A DNA stretch of 34,473 nucleotides, taken from assembly GCA_016235745.1 (NCBI GenBank), contig JACRJA010000070.1:1-34473 (forward strand). Reading direction: 5' to 3'. A program made the translations under genes and the position numbers. Origin of the DNA: Rhodocyclales bacterium (lineage in GTDB: Bacteria; Pseudomonadota; Gammaproteobacteria; Burkholderiales; Rhodocyclaceae). Under the pieces are notes generated by a model. It worked only from the letters and a program-made list of their open reading frames with translations, had not been told where the DNA came from and did no database searches. Position 1 is the stretch's first letter. Each line of letters opens with the position of its first letter. Below, one piece after another: positions 10,138-18,316 of the stretch.

Positions 10138-11793
10138 ATGAGTAGCGTTGGCATGTTCTTCGACCCGCGTCCTGTTCCGCCGTGGCAACGACGGCTCTAC
10201 GGAAAATGGGGATTGGTGGCGCTACTGGCCGCCTTTCTCCTGGTCGGCACCACGGGACACGATCCGTGGCGCAGCGCCGATCTGCGCCACTTCTTCCCCG
10301 CTTGGCAGGTGCTCCAGGGGGAATGGCTGTTGCCTTCCGCCCTCCTCGACGGCACCGTCCCGGCGACCGGTCCGCTCTATTATTGGGTGGCAGCGCTCCT
10401 GGGCTTGCTGCTCGAACCCCTGGGGTTGGCGCTCCACGACGCGACCCGCCTTGCCTCCCCGCTTCTGCTGCTCTTCACTTTGCTGAGCCTGGGCGCAGCG
10501 GCGCTCTCCTGGTGCGGCAAACCCTGGCAGGCGGGCGCGATGCTCGTGGGCTTGGGAACCCTCGGCTGGGTGCTCGATGCGCATCAGCATCAGGCTCTGC
10601 TTGCTTCTGCCGCCGCGATCGGCCTTGCCCTTGCCGCCGTGAGCCGGCGAGATGCGCAGCCGGCGAAGGCGTGGATCGCTGCATCCGTCGCCATGGCAGC
10701 CGGTTTTCTCGCCCAAGGGTTTGCCCTCCTGCTCGTGCTGAGCATCCCCTGGCTGGCGACCTGGCCATGGCGTCGGATCGCGGCAGCGCGGCGTCTGACG
10801 CTCCTCATGGCCACGGCGCTGATCTTTGCCCTCCCCGTGACGTGGTTCGTCGCCGTCTGGCGCACTGCCGAAGGCGAGACCTGGCTCGCGCTGCAAGCGC
10901 CGCATCTCACGGGGGAGTTCATCGCGTCCAACCTCGATGACGCCTGGCGTGACGCTGTCTGGGTGGCTTGGCCGCTATGGCTGCTGGCCTTGTGGCCACT
11001 GCGCCGGGCCGCCAACGGCAACGGCAACGGGCCGAATCTTCGGCTGCTTGCCGTGGCGTGGGCCATGATCGCCATGGGCCTGGTCGTGGTAGCCGCCTGG
11101 CCGCCCAGCAACCCCAGCGACCTCCTCATCCTCTTGCCACCGCTCACCCTCCTGGCGACGGAACGGCTGCGGCGCCTGCCTTCCGGGGCACGAGCGGCGT
11201 TCTCGTGGTTCTCGGCGGTGACGGTGCTGAGTCTCGTCGTCTTCGCCGGCCTTTCCTGGAGCGCATGGAACCTCGACTGGCCGCCGGGGCTGGCGCGCCA
11301 TATGGTGCGCGTCGCGCCCGATTTCGAAATGAGCGGATCTTTGTGGCGCCTCGGCGCGGCCACGGCGGTGCTGCTCGCCTGGTTCGTCCTCGCCATGGCG
11401 ACCCCGCCTTCGCCGCTACGGCCGGCAATCCATTGGGCGCTCGGCGTCACGCTCGCCTGGGCGGTGCTGGTGCTGCTGCTCGAGCCCTGGTTCGAGCATA
11501 CGCGCAATCTGCGGCCGATCGTCGAACAGATGCGGGAAACGCTGCGCGAACGCGCTCCTTCCTGTGTCTCCGTGCCTGCGCGAGAACCCGACGTGCGGGC
11601 GGCGCTCGTCTATTTCGGCGGCATTCCCGCGACGCTGGAAGACGGCTGTCCCATCCGTTTCGCTCGCCTGCGCGGTTCTCAGCCCTTGCCGGCGGACAGC
11701 AGCGTGCTCTGGTCGACGACGCGCGGCCAAGGGAAACGCCAGGAATACTGGCTCCTGCTGGACAACGAACGAGCGAGGCCCGCCCATGACTGA
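10138..11793 (+). CDS. GT-C fold membrane glycosyltransferase-like protein (ArnT/PMT-like)
   Basis: A 551-residue, very hydrophobic protein with roughly 10-12 transmembrane segments and a soluble C-terminal tail from about residue 460. The early loop DPWRSADLRHFFPAWQVL, followed by GPLYYWVAALLG, resembles the first periplasmic loop and the PPLYYW motif of GT39/ArnT enzymes. These use polyprenyl-phosphate sugars in the inner membrane. Substrate and acceptor cannot be read from the sequence. The start is uncertain: ATG at 10138 or 10153 (MFFDPRPVPPWQ), neither with a convincing ribosome site. The 3' end overlaps pgi by 8 bases, so the two are co-expressed, which hints at a sugar-related role. 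Confidence 0.65.
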   Translation: MSSVGMFFDPRPVPPWQRRLYGKWGLVALLAAFLLVGTTGHDPWRSADLRHFFPAWQVLQGEWLLPSALLDGTVPATGPLYYWVAALLGLLLEPLGLALHDATRLASPLLLLFTLLSLGAAALSWCGKPWQAGAMLVGLGTLGWVLDAHQHQALLASAAAIGLALAAVSRRDAQPAKAWIAASVAMAAGFLAQGFALLLVLSIPWLATWPWRRIAAARRLTLLMATALIFALPVTWFVAVWRTAEGETWLALQAPHLTGEFIASNLDDAWRDAVWVAWPLWLLALWPLRRAANGNGNGPNLRLLAVAWAMIAMGLVVVAAWPPSNPSDLLILLPPLTLLATERLRRLPSGARAAFSWFSAVTVLSLVVFAGLSWSAWNLDWPPGLARHMVRVAPDFEMSGSLWRLGAATAVLLAWFVLAMATPPSPLRPAIHWALGVTLAWAVLVLLLEPWFEHTRNLRPIVEQMRETLRERAPSCVSVPAREPDVRAALVYFGGIPATLEDGCPIRFARLRGSQPLPADSSVLWSTTRGQGKRQEYWLLLDNERARPAHD

Positions 11794-13411
11794 TTCTCTT
11801 CCTCCTTTCGTCGCGCCCGAGCAGACTCCTGCCTGGGCCGAACTGCTCGCCCTGGCCGATCTCTGGCTGGCGCGCCGCATCACGGACGCGTTTGCCGTCG
11901 ACGCCCACCGGGTCGATACGCTCTCGCTGCCGGCAGGCGCCTTGTGGCTCGATGCGAGCAAGCAGGCATGGGATGCCGAGGTGCTCGCGCAGCTCTTTGC
12001 CCTTGCCCGGACGGTGCGGCTGCCGGAAGGAATCGAAGCGCTCTTTGCCGGGGCAGAAGTCAATTTCACCGAGCGCAGGCCGGCGCTACACATGGCCTGC
12101 CGCGGCGGAGCGGACGTACCGCCGGCCGACCGCGAGCGCTTCGATGCAACGCAAACCCGGCTGCACGCGTTCGTCGCCGCCTTTCACCGCGGCGAGCTGC
12201 GCGGCGCCACCGGCAAGCGGCTCGATCACGCCGTCAACCTCGGCATCGGCGGTTCCGACCTCGGGCCGCGGCTCGCCTGCGAGGCGCTCTCGCATCTGGA
12301 AGCACCGCAGCGGGACGTGCGCTTCGTCGCCAACCTCGACCCGAGCGACTTCAGCGCGACGATACGCGGGCTAGAGGCGGCGCGCACGCTCTTCGTCGTC
12401 TCCTCCAAGAGCTTCGGTACCGCCGAGACGCTTGCCAACCTCGAGCGCGCGCGGGCGTGGCTTGCCCAGGAACTGGGAACACGCGAGACGGCGGCGCATT
12501 TCCTCGCTGTCACCTCCAACCCGGACAAAGCGCAGGCGCTCGGGTTTGCGCCGGACCGCATCCTGTGGCTGCCGCCCTGGGTGGGCGGACGCTATTCGCT
12601 GTGGTCGGCCGTGGGTCTGCCGGTGGCGCTCGCCTTCGGCTGGGAGCGTTTCCTCGAACTACGCGCCGGCGCGCGCCGCATGGACGCGCATTTCCGCTCG
12701 ACGCCGCTCGAGCGCAACCTGCCGGTATGGCTCGGATTACTCGGCCTGTGGAATGCAAGCCTGCTCGATGTTCCTTCCTTGGCCGTGCTTCCCTACGATC
12801 AGGGACTGGCCTGGTTTCCGGCCTGGCTGCAGCAGCTCGAGATGGAGAGCAACGGCAAGCGCTGCCGGCGCGACGGCTCGCTGGTGCCCTACCCCACCGC
12901 GGCCGTCGTCTGGGGCATGAGCGGCACCCTGGGGCAGCACGCCTTCCATCAGCTCTTCTACCAAGGCACGCGGCGCCTCACGCTGGACTTCATCGTCCCA
13001 TTGCCCCGCCCGCTCGATGCCGGACGGCGGGCGTTGGCGCAACATGCGCTCGCGCAGGCAGGCGCCTTGCTGGCCGGGCGCACGCGCGGCGAGGCGCGCG
13101 CGGCGCTGGCAGCGCAAGGCCTGGCGCCCGAAGCGATCGACGCGCTCGCGCCGCATCATGAGATTCCCGGCAACCGGCCGAGCTCCGTGCTGCTCACCGA
13201 GGGCTGGGACGCCGGCGTGCTCGGAGAGCTTCTTGCCGCCTATGAACACGCCACTTTCGTGCGCGGCTGGATCTGGGGCATCGATCCGTTCGACCAGTAC
13301 GGCGTGGAGCTGGGAAAAGAGCTGGCGCGCACGCTCGCCGCGGGCGGGACGCTTTCCGGCTTCGACCCTTCCACGCGCACGCTCGCCGCCCGGCTGGAGG
13401 CGTACCGCTGA
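11786..13411 (+). CDS. pgi: Glucose-6-phosphate isomerase
   Basis: A 541-residue enzyme that interconverts glucose-6-phosphate and fructose-6-phosphate in glycolysis, gluconeogenesis and polysaccharide precursor supply. Signatures present: LGIGGSDLGP, VSSKSFGTAET, GRYSLWSAVGLP, the catalytic Glu in MESNGK, the catalytic His in GQHAFHQ, and the C-terminal DQYGVELGK with the catalytic Lys. The ATG at 11786 lies inside the end of the upstream membrane-protein gene and has GAGG 7 bases before it. The longer frame from 11564 is only out-of-frame sequence of that gene. No clear terminator follows before orn. Confidence 0.96.
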   Translation: MTDSLPPFVAPEQTPAWAELLALADLWLARRITDAFAVDAHRVDTLSLPAGALWLDASKQAWDAEVLAQLFALARTVRLPEGIEALFAGAEVNFTERRPALHMACRGGADVPPADRERFDATQTRLHAFVAAFHRGELRGATGKRLDHAVNLGIGGSDLGPRLACEALSHLEAPQRDVRFVANLDPSDFSATIRGLEAARTLFVVSSKSFGTAETLANLERARAWLAQELGTRETAAHFLAVTSNPDKAQALGFAPDRILWLPPWVGGRYSLWSAVGLPVALAFGWERFLELRAGARRMDAHFRSTPLERNLPVWLGLLGLWNASLLDVPSLAVLPYDQGLAWFPAWLQQLEMESNGKRCRRDGSLVPYPTAAVVWGMSGTLGQHAFHQLFYQGTRRLTLDFIVPLPRPLDAGRRALAQHALAQAGALLAGRTRGEARAALAAQGLAPEAIDALAPHHEIPGNRPSSVLLTEGWDAGVLGELLAAYEHATFVRGWIWGIDPFDQYGVELGKELARTLAAGGTLSGFDPSTRTLAARLEAYR

Positions 13412-13470
13412 ACGGGGCGGGTACCCTGAACAACCATCGCCAGCGGGGGCGTAGCGAGGCGCCAGAACGC

Positions 13471-14034
13471 TCAGCCTTCAGGCAAACGCAGGAAAGCAGC
13501 CCGATAGCAGCGCAGCTCTTCGATCGACTCATAGACGTCGGCAAGCGCCGTGTGCCTGCTCTCCTTCTCCCAGCCCTGCAGGATAGCAGGGGCCCAGCGG
13601 CGCGCCAGTTCCTTGAGCGTGGAGACATCCAGATTGCGGTAGTGGAACCAAGCCTCGAGCCGCGGCATGTAGCGGTAGAGGAAGCGCCGGTCCTGGCAGA
13701 TGGTGTTGCCGCACATGGGACTCGAGCGCGGCGGCAGCCAAGGCTGCAGGAATTCGAGCAGCATCGCTTCCGCCTTGGCTTCGTCGATGCGCGAAGCGCG
13801 CACCCGCTCGATCAGGCCGGAAGCTCCGTGCGTCTTCTGGTTCCACTCATCCATCGCCGCGAGCACCTCGTCGCTTTGATGCACCGCGATCACCGGTGCC
13901 TCTGCGAGCACGTTCAGGTCGTTGTCGGTGACCACCATGGCGACCTCGAGGATGCGATCGCGATCGGGGTCGAGCCCCGTCATCTCCAGGTCGAGCCAGA
14001 CCAGCTTGTCGGAAGGCGCGTTGTTCTCGCTCAT
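13471..14034 (-). CDS. orn: Oligoribonuclease
   Basis: A 187-residue 3'-5' exoribonuclease of the DEDDh family. It degrades di- to oligoribonucleotides, including pGpG from cyclic-di-GMP breakdown. The first metal ligands are Asp15 and Glu17 in [10 protein letters not shown]. The C-terminal [15 protein letters not shown] supplies the catalytic His and last Asp. [12 protein letters not shown] is also typical. Length and motifs match the family. The gene is convergent with pgi and divergent from rsgA, an arrangement that from memory is common in betaproteobacteria. Confidence 0.97.
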   Translation of the reverse strand: MSENNAPSDKLVWLDLEMTGLDPDRDRILEVAMVVTDNDLNVLAEAPVIAVHQSDEVLAAMDEWNQKTHGASGLIERVRASRIDEAKAEAMLLEFLQPWLPPRSSPMCGNTICQDRRFLYRYMPRLEAWFHYRNLDVSTLKELARRWAPAILQGWEKESRHTALADVYESIEELRCYRAAFLRLPEG

Positions 14035-14065
14035 GCGGTTTCCTTTCTCGAGGGAATGGGTGCGC

Positions 14066-14071
14066 TATACT
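14066..14071 (+). promoter_or_regulatory. Possible -10 element of rsgA
   Basis: TATACT (5 of 6) lies 57 bases before the rsgA ATG in the short divergent gap with orn. No acceptable -35 is visible at 16-18 bases, so this is tentative. Confidence 0.35.
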
Positions 14072-14128
14072 GCCACGGTCGCGTGCCGGACGGCGCGATC
14101 CTCTCCCGTATTTTTTCGTATCCTGCCC

Positions 14129-15037
14129 ATGGATGAAACCTTTCTTGCCACCGTCGTCGCCGCCCACGGCCGCAGCTACGAACTCGCCCGGACGATTCCG
14201 TGGCACGAGCCGCCCAGGCACGCCGTCACCCGCGGCAAACGCCACGACTATGCCTGCGGCGACCGGGTCGAGGCGCGCGCCACGGGCCCCGGTCAAGCGG
14301 TGATCGAACGGCACCAGCCGCGCTCCTCGCTTTTCTGGCGGGCGGACGGCGTACGGCAGAAGCTCATCGCCGCCAACGTCGATCAGGTCGTGATCGTCAC
14401 CGCGGTCGAGCCCCCCTTCTCATCCGAGCTGGTGACGCGCTGCCTCGTAGCGGCCGAACACCAGGGGATCGCAGCGCGCATCGTGCTCAACAAGTGCGAC
14501 CTCACCGACGGCCTGGAATCGGCACGGGCGCGTCTCGCTCCTTTTCGCGCCGCGGGCTATGGCGTGATCGAACTCTCGGCCAAACGGGACGTCAGCCCGC
14601 TCGAGCCGCTTCTCGAGGGGAAGCGCTCGCTGCTTGTCGGACAATCCGGCATGGGAAAATCGACGCTCATCAATGCCCTGGTGCCGCAAGCCCGGGCGCG
14701 TACGGGCGAAATCTCACGCGCCTTGGAATCGGGGCGACACACCACTACCGACGCGCGGCTCTATCCTTATCAGGGAGGGTGGATCATCGACAGCCCCGGC
14801 CTGCAGACCTTCGGTCTGGCGCACGTGCCGCTGGAAGCGCTGGAGGCTTGTTTTCCCGAACTGCGTCCGGCACTGGGTGAGTGCCGTTTCCGTGATTGCC
14901 GCCACGACGCCGAACCAGGATGCGCCCTGCGCGCGCTGGCCGAAGGCGGCGCGATCAGTCCCGAGCGCTGGCAGCAGTACCGCCGCATCCGCGCCGAACT
15001 CGAGGCACTGGCGCGGCGGTCCGCAGCGGGCCGATAG
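14129..15037 (+). CDS. rsgA: Ribosome small subunit-dependent GTPase A
   Basis: A 302-residue circularly permuted GTPase acting late in 30S subunit maturation. The order is N-terminal OB-fold (residues 1-70), NKCD (G4), the P-loop GQSGMGKST (G1), the RHTTT switch, DSPG (G3), then the zinc-knuckle tail with CRFRDCRHDAEPGC. The ATG at 14129 gives the usual short N-terminus, although no clear Shine-Dalgarno precedes it. The longer in-frame extension runs antisense through orn and is rejected. The stop codon lies inside a perfect 12-bp hairpin shared with the converging thiolase gene. Confidence 0.96.
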   Translation: MDETFLATVVAAHGRSYELARTIPWHEPPRHAVTRGKRHDYACGDRVEARATGPGQAVIERHQPRSSLFWRADGVRQKLIAANVDQVVIVTAVEPPFSSELVTRCLVAAEHQGIAARIVLNKCDLTDGLESARARLAPFRAAGYGVIELSAKRDVSPLEPLLEGKRSLLVGQSGMGKSTLINALVPQARARTGEISRALESGRHTTTDARLYPYQGGWIIDSPGLQTFGLAHVPLEALEACFPELRPALGECRFRDCRHDAEPGCALRALAEGGAISPERWQQYRRIRAELEALARRSAAGR

Positions 15038-15057
15038 GGCGAGAATCGCCCTATCGG
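15031..15057. terminator. Perfect 12-bp inverted repeat between converging rsgA and thiolase genes
   Basis: CCGATAGGGCGA (15031-15042) pairs without mismatch with TCGCCCTATCGG (15046-15057) around a GAA loop. The rsgA stop (15035-15037) is within the left arm. The thiolase stop is 14 bases to the right. It has no T run on either strand, so it is a plausible bidirectional but imperfect terminator or a stabilising hairpin. Confidence 0.55.
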
Positions 15058-15070
15058 CCGAGCCCAGGAT

Positions 15071-16255
15071 TCAGAGCCGCTCGAAGATCACCGTCAAACC
15101 CTGACCGCCGCCGATGCACAGGGTCACCAGGGCGTAGCGCCCGCCGATGCGGTGCAGCTCGTGGATCGCCTTGGTGGCGATGATCGCGCCGGTCGCACCC
15201 ACCGGATGCCCCAGAGCGATAGCCCCGCCGTTGGGATTGGTCTTGGCCGGATCGAACCCGAGCCCCTTCATGACCGCCAGCGACTGAGCGGCAAAGGCTT
15301 CGTTCGACTCGATCACGTCCATGTCTTCGAGCTTGAGGCCAGTCTTTTCCAGCGCTTTCTTGGTGGCCGGGATCGGACCCTCGCCCATGATGTCGTTGGG
15401 CACCCCCGCCACGGCGTAGCCGACAATGCGCGCGAGCGGTTTCAGGTTTTTCCGCTCGGCTACCTTGGCGTCGGCGAGCACGAGGAAAGATGCGGCGTCG
15501 TTGATGCCGGAGGCGTTGCCGGCCGTCACCGTGCCATCTTTCTTGAACGCCGGCTTGAGCTTGGCGAGGCTCTCCATCGTCGTGTTGGGCTTGGGATGCT
15601 CATCGACTTCGAACACCACGTCGCCCTTGCGCGTCTTGATCGTCACCGGCACGATCTGGGAGCGGAAGCGCCCTTCCTCGATCGCGCGCGCGGCGCGGCG
15701 CTGCGACTCCAGCGCGAAGGCGTCCTGCTCCTCACGGCTGATCCCCCACTTGACGGCGAGGTTCTCGGCCGTGATGCCCATGTGACCGACGCCAAAGGGA
15801 TCGGTGAGCACCGCCACCATGGCGTCGATGAGGGTCGTGTCACCCATGCGGGCGCCGTTGCGCATCGTCGGCGAGAGATAGGCGCCGCGCGACATCACCT
15901 CCACGCCGCCGCCCACGCCCATGACCGCATCGCCGAGCATGATGTTCTGGGCCGTGGTGACGATCCCCTGCAGACCGGAAGAACACAGGCGGTTGACCTG
16001 CATCGCCACCGAGCTCATCGGCAGCCCCGCCTGGATGGAGGCCACGCGCGGCACGTAGGCATAGCGCGAATCGGTCGGAATGCAGTTGCCCACCGTGACG
16101 TATTCGACTTCGTTGGGATCGACGCCTGAGCGCTCGATGGCCGCCTTCATCACCTGACCGGCGAGCTCGGCCGGTTCGATCTGCGACAAGGTCCCGCCGA
16201 AAGTCCCGATGGCGGAACGTACGGCGCTCAGTACCACGACGTCTTTGTTCGACAT
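15071..16255 (-). CDS. Acetyl-CoA acetyltransferase / beta-ketothiolase
   Basis: A 394-residue thiolase that condenses or cleaves acyl-CoA units. Catalytic residues are visible: nucleophile Cys91 (NRLCSSGLQ), His350 (GHPVGATGA) and Cys380 (CIGGGQG). The sequence resembles BktB/PhaA-type biosynthetic thiolases. No phaB or phaC is adjacent, so either polyhydroxybutyrate or valerate precursor synthesis or fatty-acid or ketone degradation is possible. A BktB-like enzyme would fit with the propionyl-CoA genes elsewhere in the window, but that is inference. I chose the ATG at 16255 (MSNKDVVVLSAVRS). It has AGGAGAAGAGG just upstream, whereas the 29-codon extension has no family similarity. Confidence 0.93.
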   Translation of the reverse strand: MSNKDVVVLSAVRSAIGTFGGTLSQIEPAELAGQVMKAAIERSGVDPNEVEYVTVGNCIPTDSRYAYVPRVASIQAGLPMSSVAMQVNRLCSSGLQGIVTTAQNIMLGDAVMGVGGGVEVMSRGAYLSPTMRNGARMGDTTLIDAMVAVLTDPFGVGHMGITAENLAVKWGISREEQDAFALESQRRAARAIEEGRFRSQIVPVTIKTRKGDVVFEVDEHPKPNTTMESLAKLKPAFKKDGTVTAGNASGINDAASFLVLADAKVAERKNLKPLARIVGYAVAGVPNDIMGEGPIPATKKALEKTGLKLEDMDVIESNEAFAAQSLAVMKGLGFDPAKTNPNGGAIALGHPVGATGAIIATKAIHELHRIGGRYALVTLCIGGGQGLTVIFERL

Positions 16256-16312
16256 ATCCTCTTCTCCTTGCTTGGTCAACGAAACAGTTGCATACGGCGT
16301 GCAGTAAGCTTC

Positions 16313-16342
16313 ATCATACGCTGAAACTGTGACGATTGTCAC
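16313..16342 (-). promoter_or_regulatory. Thiolase gene promoter with overlapping palindrome
   Basis: On the minus strand, -35 GTGACA (plus 16337-16342, 5 of 6) and -10 TATGAT (plus 16313-16318, 5 of 6) are separated by 18 bases. The predicted leader is about 50 bases. The inverted repeat GTGAC-N4-GTCAC (plus 16329-16342) covers the -35 and could be an operator. The -35 lies at the very end of the Nudix gene. Confidence 0.55.
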
Positions 16343-17049
16343 GCGGAGCGCCGGGGCCCCTCCGACCCCGGGTCCTCAGCGGCGGGCGCTCCCGGGGCGC
16401 ACTGCAGCGCAGTGGCTGGATGCCCGTCCGTCAGGAGCAGCTCGAGGAAGGTGCGCAGCATGGCCGCCGTCGCGCCCCAGATGAAATACTGGCGCCAGGG
16501 GACGGCCCAATAGTGGCGGCGCTGCTCGCCATAGGTCAGCGAGTAGCGCACGTAGCGGCGTGGATCGAGCACGTGCGACAACGGCACGGTGAAGACCTCG
16601 GCCACCTCGAACGGATCGGGGCGCAGCTCACCCGGATCCTCCACCCAACCGACGAGCGGGGTGATGCGATAGCCCGTGATGGTGACATAAGGCGGCAGAG
16701 CCCCCAACACCTGCACCCGCTGCGGCGAAAGCCCGATCTCCTCCTCGGTCTCGCGCAGGGCAGCCTCTACCGGACCGGGGTCGCCCGGCTCCATCCGCCC
16801 GCCGGGAAAGCTGATCTGGCCGGGGTGATGCGCCAGATGCGCCGTGCGGCGCGTGAGAAGAAGCTGCGGTCCGGCGGGCGAGAGTACCAGCGGGGCCAAG
16901 ACCGCCGCCGGCCAGCGCACTTCGCGTGCGCCCTCGTCGCCTGCAGCAAGGCCAAGCGGCCGGTTCGCTTCCCACTGCAGACGTTCGGCGATACGCTCAC
17001 GCAACCGCGCGGGCGACGCGAGCAGATCGAAGAGTTCATCATTGCCCAT
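16339..17049 (-). CDS. Nudix hydrolase, CoA pyrophosphatase-like (NudL family)
   Basis: A 236-residue Nudix protein. The Nudix box GGRMEPGDPGPVEAALRETE continues EEIGL and fits GX5EX7REUXEEXGU. Just before it, LLTRRTAHLAHHPGQISFPG matches the CoA-pyrophosphatase (UPF0035/NudL) signature, which contributes CoA recognition. The enzyme would cleave CoA or oxidised CoA to 4'-phosphopantetheine and 3',5'-ADP. The ATG at 17049 is used; the frame extends six codons to a TTG with no better ribosome site. It shares direction with the thiolase and diverges from the diiron-protein gene. Confidence 0.9.
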   Translation of the reverse strand: MGNDELFDLLASPARLRERIAERLQWEANRPLGLAAGDEGAREVRWPAAVLAPLVLSPAGPQLLLTRRTAHLAHHPGQISFPGGRMEPGDPGPVEAALRETEEEIGLSPQRVQVLGALPPYVTITGYRITPLVGWVEDPGELRPDPFEVAEVFTVPLSHVLDPRRYVRYSLTYGEQRRHYWAVPWRQYFIWGATAAMLRTFLELLLTDGHPATALQCAPGAPAAEDPGSEGPRRSA

Positions 17050-17125
17050 CAAATCATTGTGGCACAAAAAAGTCAGCTCTCCTCAGCGAAGCGTGCATCA
17101 CACCCAAACAAGAAAAAATTATTTG

Positions 17126-17139
17126 ACCAACCGGTCGGT
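17126..17139. promoter_or_regulatory. Palindrome ACCaACC-GGTcGGT, TetR-operator-like
   Basis: Two 7-base half-sites meet without a spacer and have one mismatch pair. The ACCGACCGGTCGGT style is common for TetR-family operators. It lies 16 bases upstream of the FNR box in the 235-base gap between the Nudix and diiron-protein genes. No TetR gene is in the window, so this is a motif-based suggestion. Confidence 0.35.
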
Positions 17140-17154
17140 TTATTTTATTATTCC

Positions 17155-17196
17155 TTGATCCAGATCAAACTCTACCGCGAAAAGCTGCAGTACATT
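17155..17196 (+). promoter_or_regulatory. FNR box with class II promoter for the diiron oxygenase genes
   Basis: TTGATCCAGATCAA (17155-17168) matches the FNR/ANR consensus TTGAT-N4-ATCAA at all ten defined positions. Its centre is 17161.5. If activation is class II (centre at -41.5) the start is 17203 and the -10 should occupy 17191-17196. That position reads TACATT, a 4 of 6 match. The predicted leader is about 80 bases, ending in a strong GAGGAGG. This predicts induction when oxygen is low. Confidence 0.8.
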
Positions 17197-17284
17197 CACG
17201 GTACGCGAACGGCTTCGATCATGTTGAAGCCGATCAGCGAAGGATCCGGATGGACGTCTTATCCACCCTAGAGGAGGCAACACC

Positions 17285-18310
17285 ATGGCTCATCACGACA
17301 AACTCGCCCTACAAATGGACCTTCCGCCGCAGACCCCGCAGCCGAACGTCTATCCCCTGTCCTGGCACGCCAAGACGCAGAAGATGGAGGAAATCTGGGA
17401 CGCGGCGCAGCGCGAGTTCTGGGATCCGAAGAAACTTCCCTGGGACACGCTCGACGTCGAGTCCTATTCCTGGGAAGAACGCGAGGCGATCGCCTACTGG
17501 TGGACGCTCCTGTCCGTCTTCGACGCTTCCGCACCTCCCGTCTTCGCCGCGGCGCTCATCAAGACCTACGAAGAGCATGAGGAAGATCCGGTACGCCGCT
17601 GCTTCTTCTCGGTGACGCGCGACGAGCAGAACCACGAACAGATGTGCGGCCTGGCGATCACCAAGTTCCTGGGACACGACGATCCGCTCACCTACCAACC
17701 CAAGACCGACCTGGGCAAACGTCTGCAGAAAAACACCATGTGGCTCTACTACAACGGCGGACGCTACTGGAACGGTTACAAGAACGCCGTGCCGAAGTAT
17801 TCCCTCGCCGTGCTCTTCTCCTCATTCCTCATGGGCGAAATCGCCGCGGCCACCATTTTCAAGCAAATGCATGACAACAGCCGCGAGCTGGTGTTCAAAG
17901 AGGCGTTCCGCAACATCGGCCGCGACGAGGGTCGCCACATGGCGATTTGTATGGCGCTCATGGAGCGCGACTATCCCCGGCTCGCTGCCGAGGACAAGGC
18001 GCTCGTCACCAAGCAGATCCGCGCTGGCTACCTCTTCCTCTCGGCGGTGCTGTTCGAGCCGCCGGAAGAGTTCTGGGACCTGCCCGCCGACTTCATCAAG
18101 AACCAGCGGGAAGGCGAAGAAGTGGCGCGCGGCGCCGGCTTCGGCATCCCGACGTACGAAGCGAAGAAGGAAAACTGGCGCAAGGCCATGCTCAACCTCA
18201 AGGGCGTGCTGGATCGCTACGGCATCCCCTTCCCCGCCATTCCGGAAGTCGGGATCGAAGGTCAGGAAGTGACGGAAGTCGACATGGACTCGATCATCCC
18301 GGTCTTCTGA
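17285..18310 (+). CDS. R2-like/ferritin-like diiron protein, probable oxygenase component, substrate unknown
   Basis: A 341-residue soluble protein with the carboxylate-bridged diiron signature. Two ExxH motifs are Glu114-His117 (RDEQNHEQM) and Glu215-His218 (RDEGRHMA). Glu185 (MGEIAAAT) and Asp80 (SVFDAS) stand at the spacings expected of the other two ligands in the ribonucleotide reductase R2/AurF/bacterial multicomponent monooxygenase superfamily. Four residues after His117, where R2 has its radical Tyr, there is Cys121, as Cys151 is placed in soluble methane monooxygenase. It is therefore unlikely to be an R2, and no R1 gene is nearby. Start: GAGGAGG lies 7 bases before the ATG. The next gene is a matching reductase, which supports an O2-activating oxygenase. 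Neither substrate nor a closer named family can be read from the sequence. Confidence 0.8.
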   Translation: MAHHDKLALQMDLPPQTPQPNVYPLSWHAKTQKMEEIWDAAQREFWDPKKLPWDTLDVESYSWEEREAIAYWWTLLSVFDASAPPVFAAALIKTYEEHEEDPVRRCFFSVTRDEQNHEQMCGLAITKFLGHDDPLTYQPKTDLGKRLQKNTMWLYYNGGRYWNGYKNAVPKYSLAVLFSSFLMGEIAAATIFKQMHDNSRELVFKEAFRNIGRDEGRHMAICMALMERDYPRLAAEDKALVTKQIRAGYLFLSAVLFEPPEEFWDLPADFIKNQREGEEVARGAGFGIPTYEAKKENWRKAMLNLKGVLDRYGIPFPAIPEVGIEGQEVTEVDMDSIIPVF

Positions 18311-18316
18311 GCTTTG

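Noticed and set aside
17285-18310. Calling the diiron protein ribonucleotide reductase R2 (nrdB)
   Set aside because: There is Cys at the radical-Tyr position, no R1 gene nearby, and an oxygenase-type reductase next to it.
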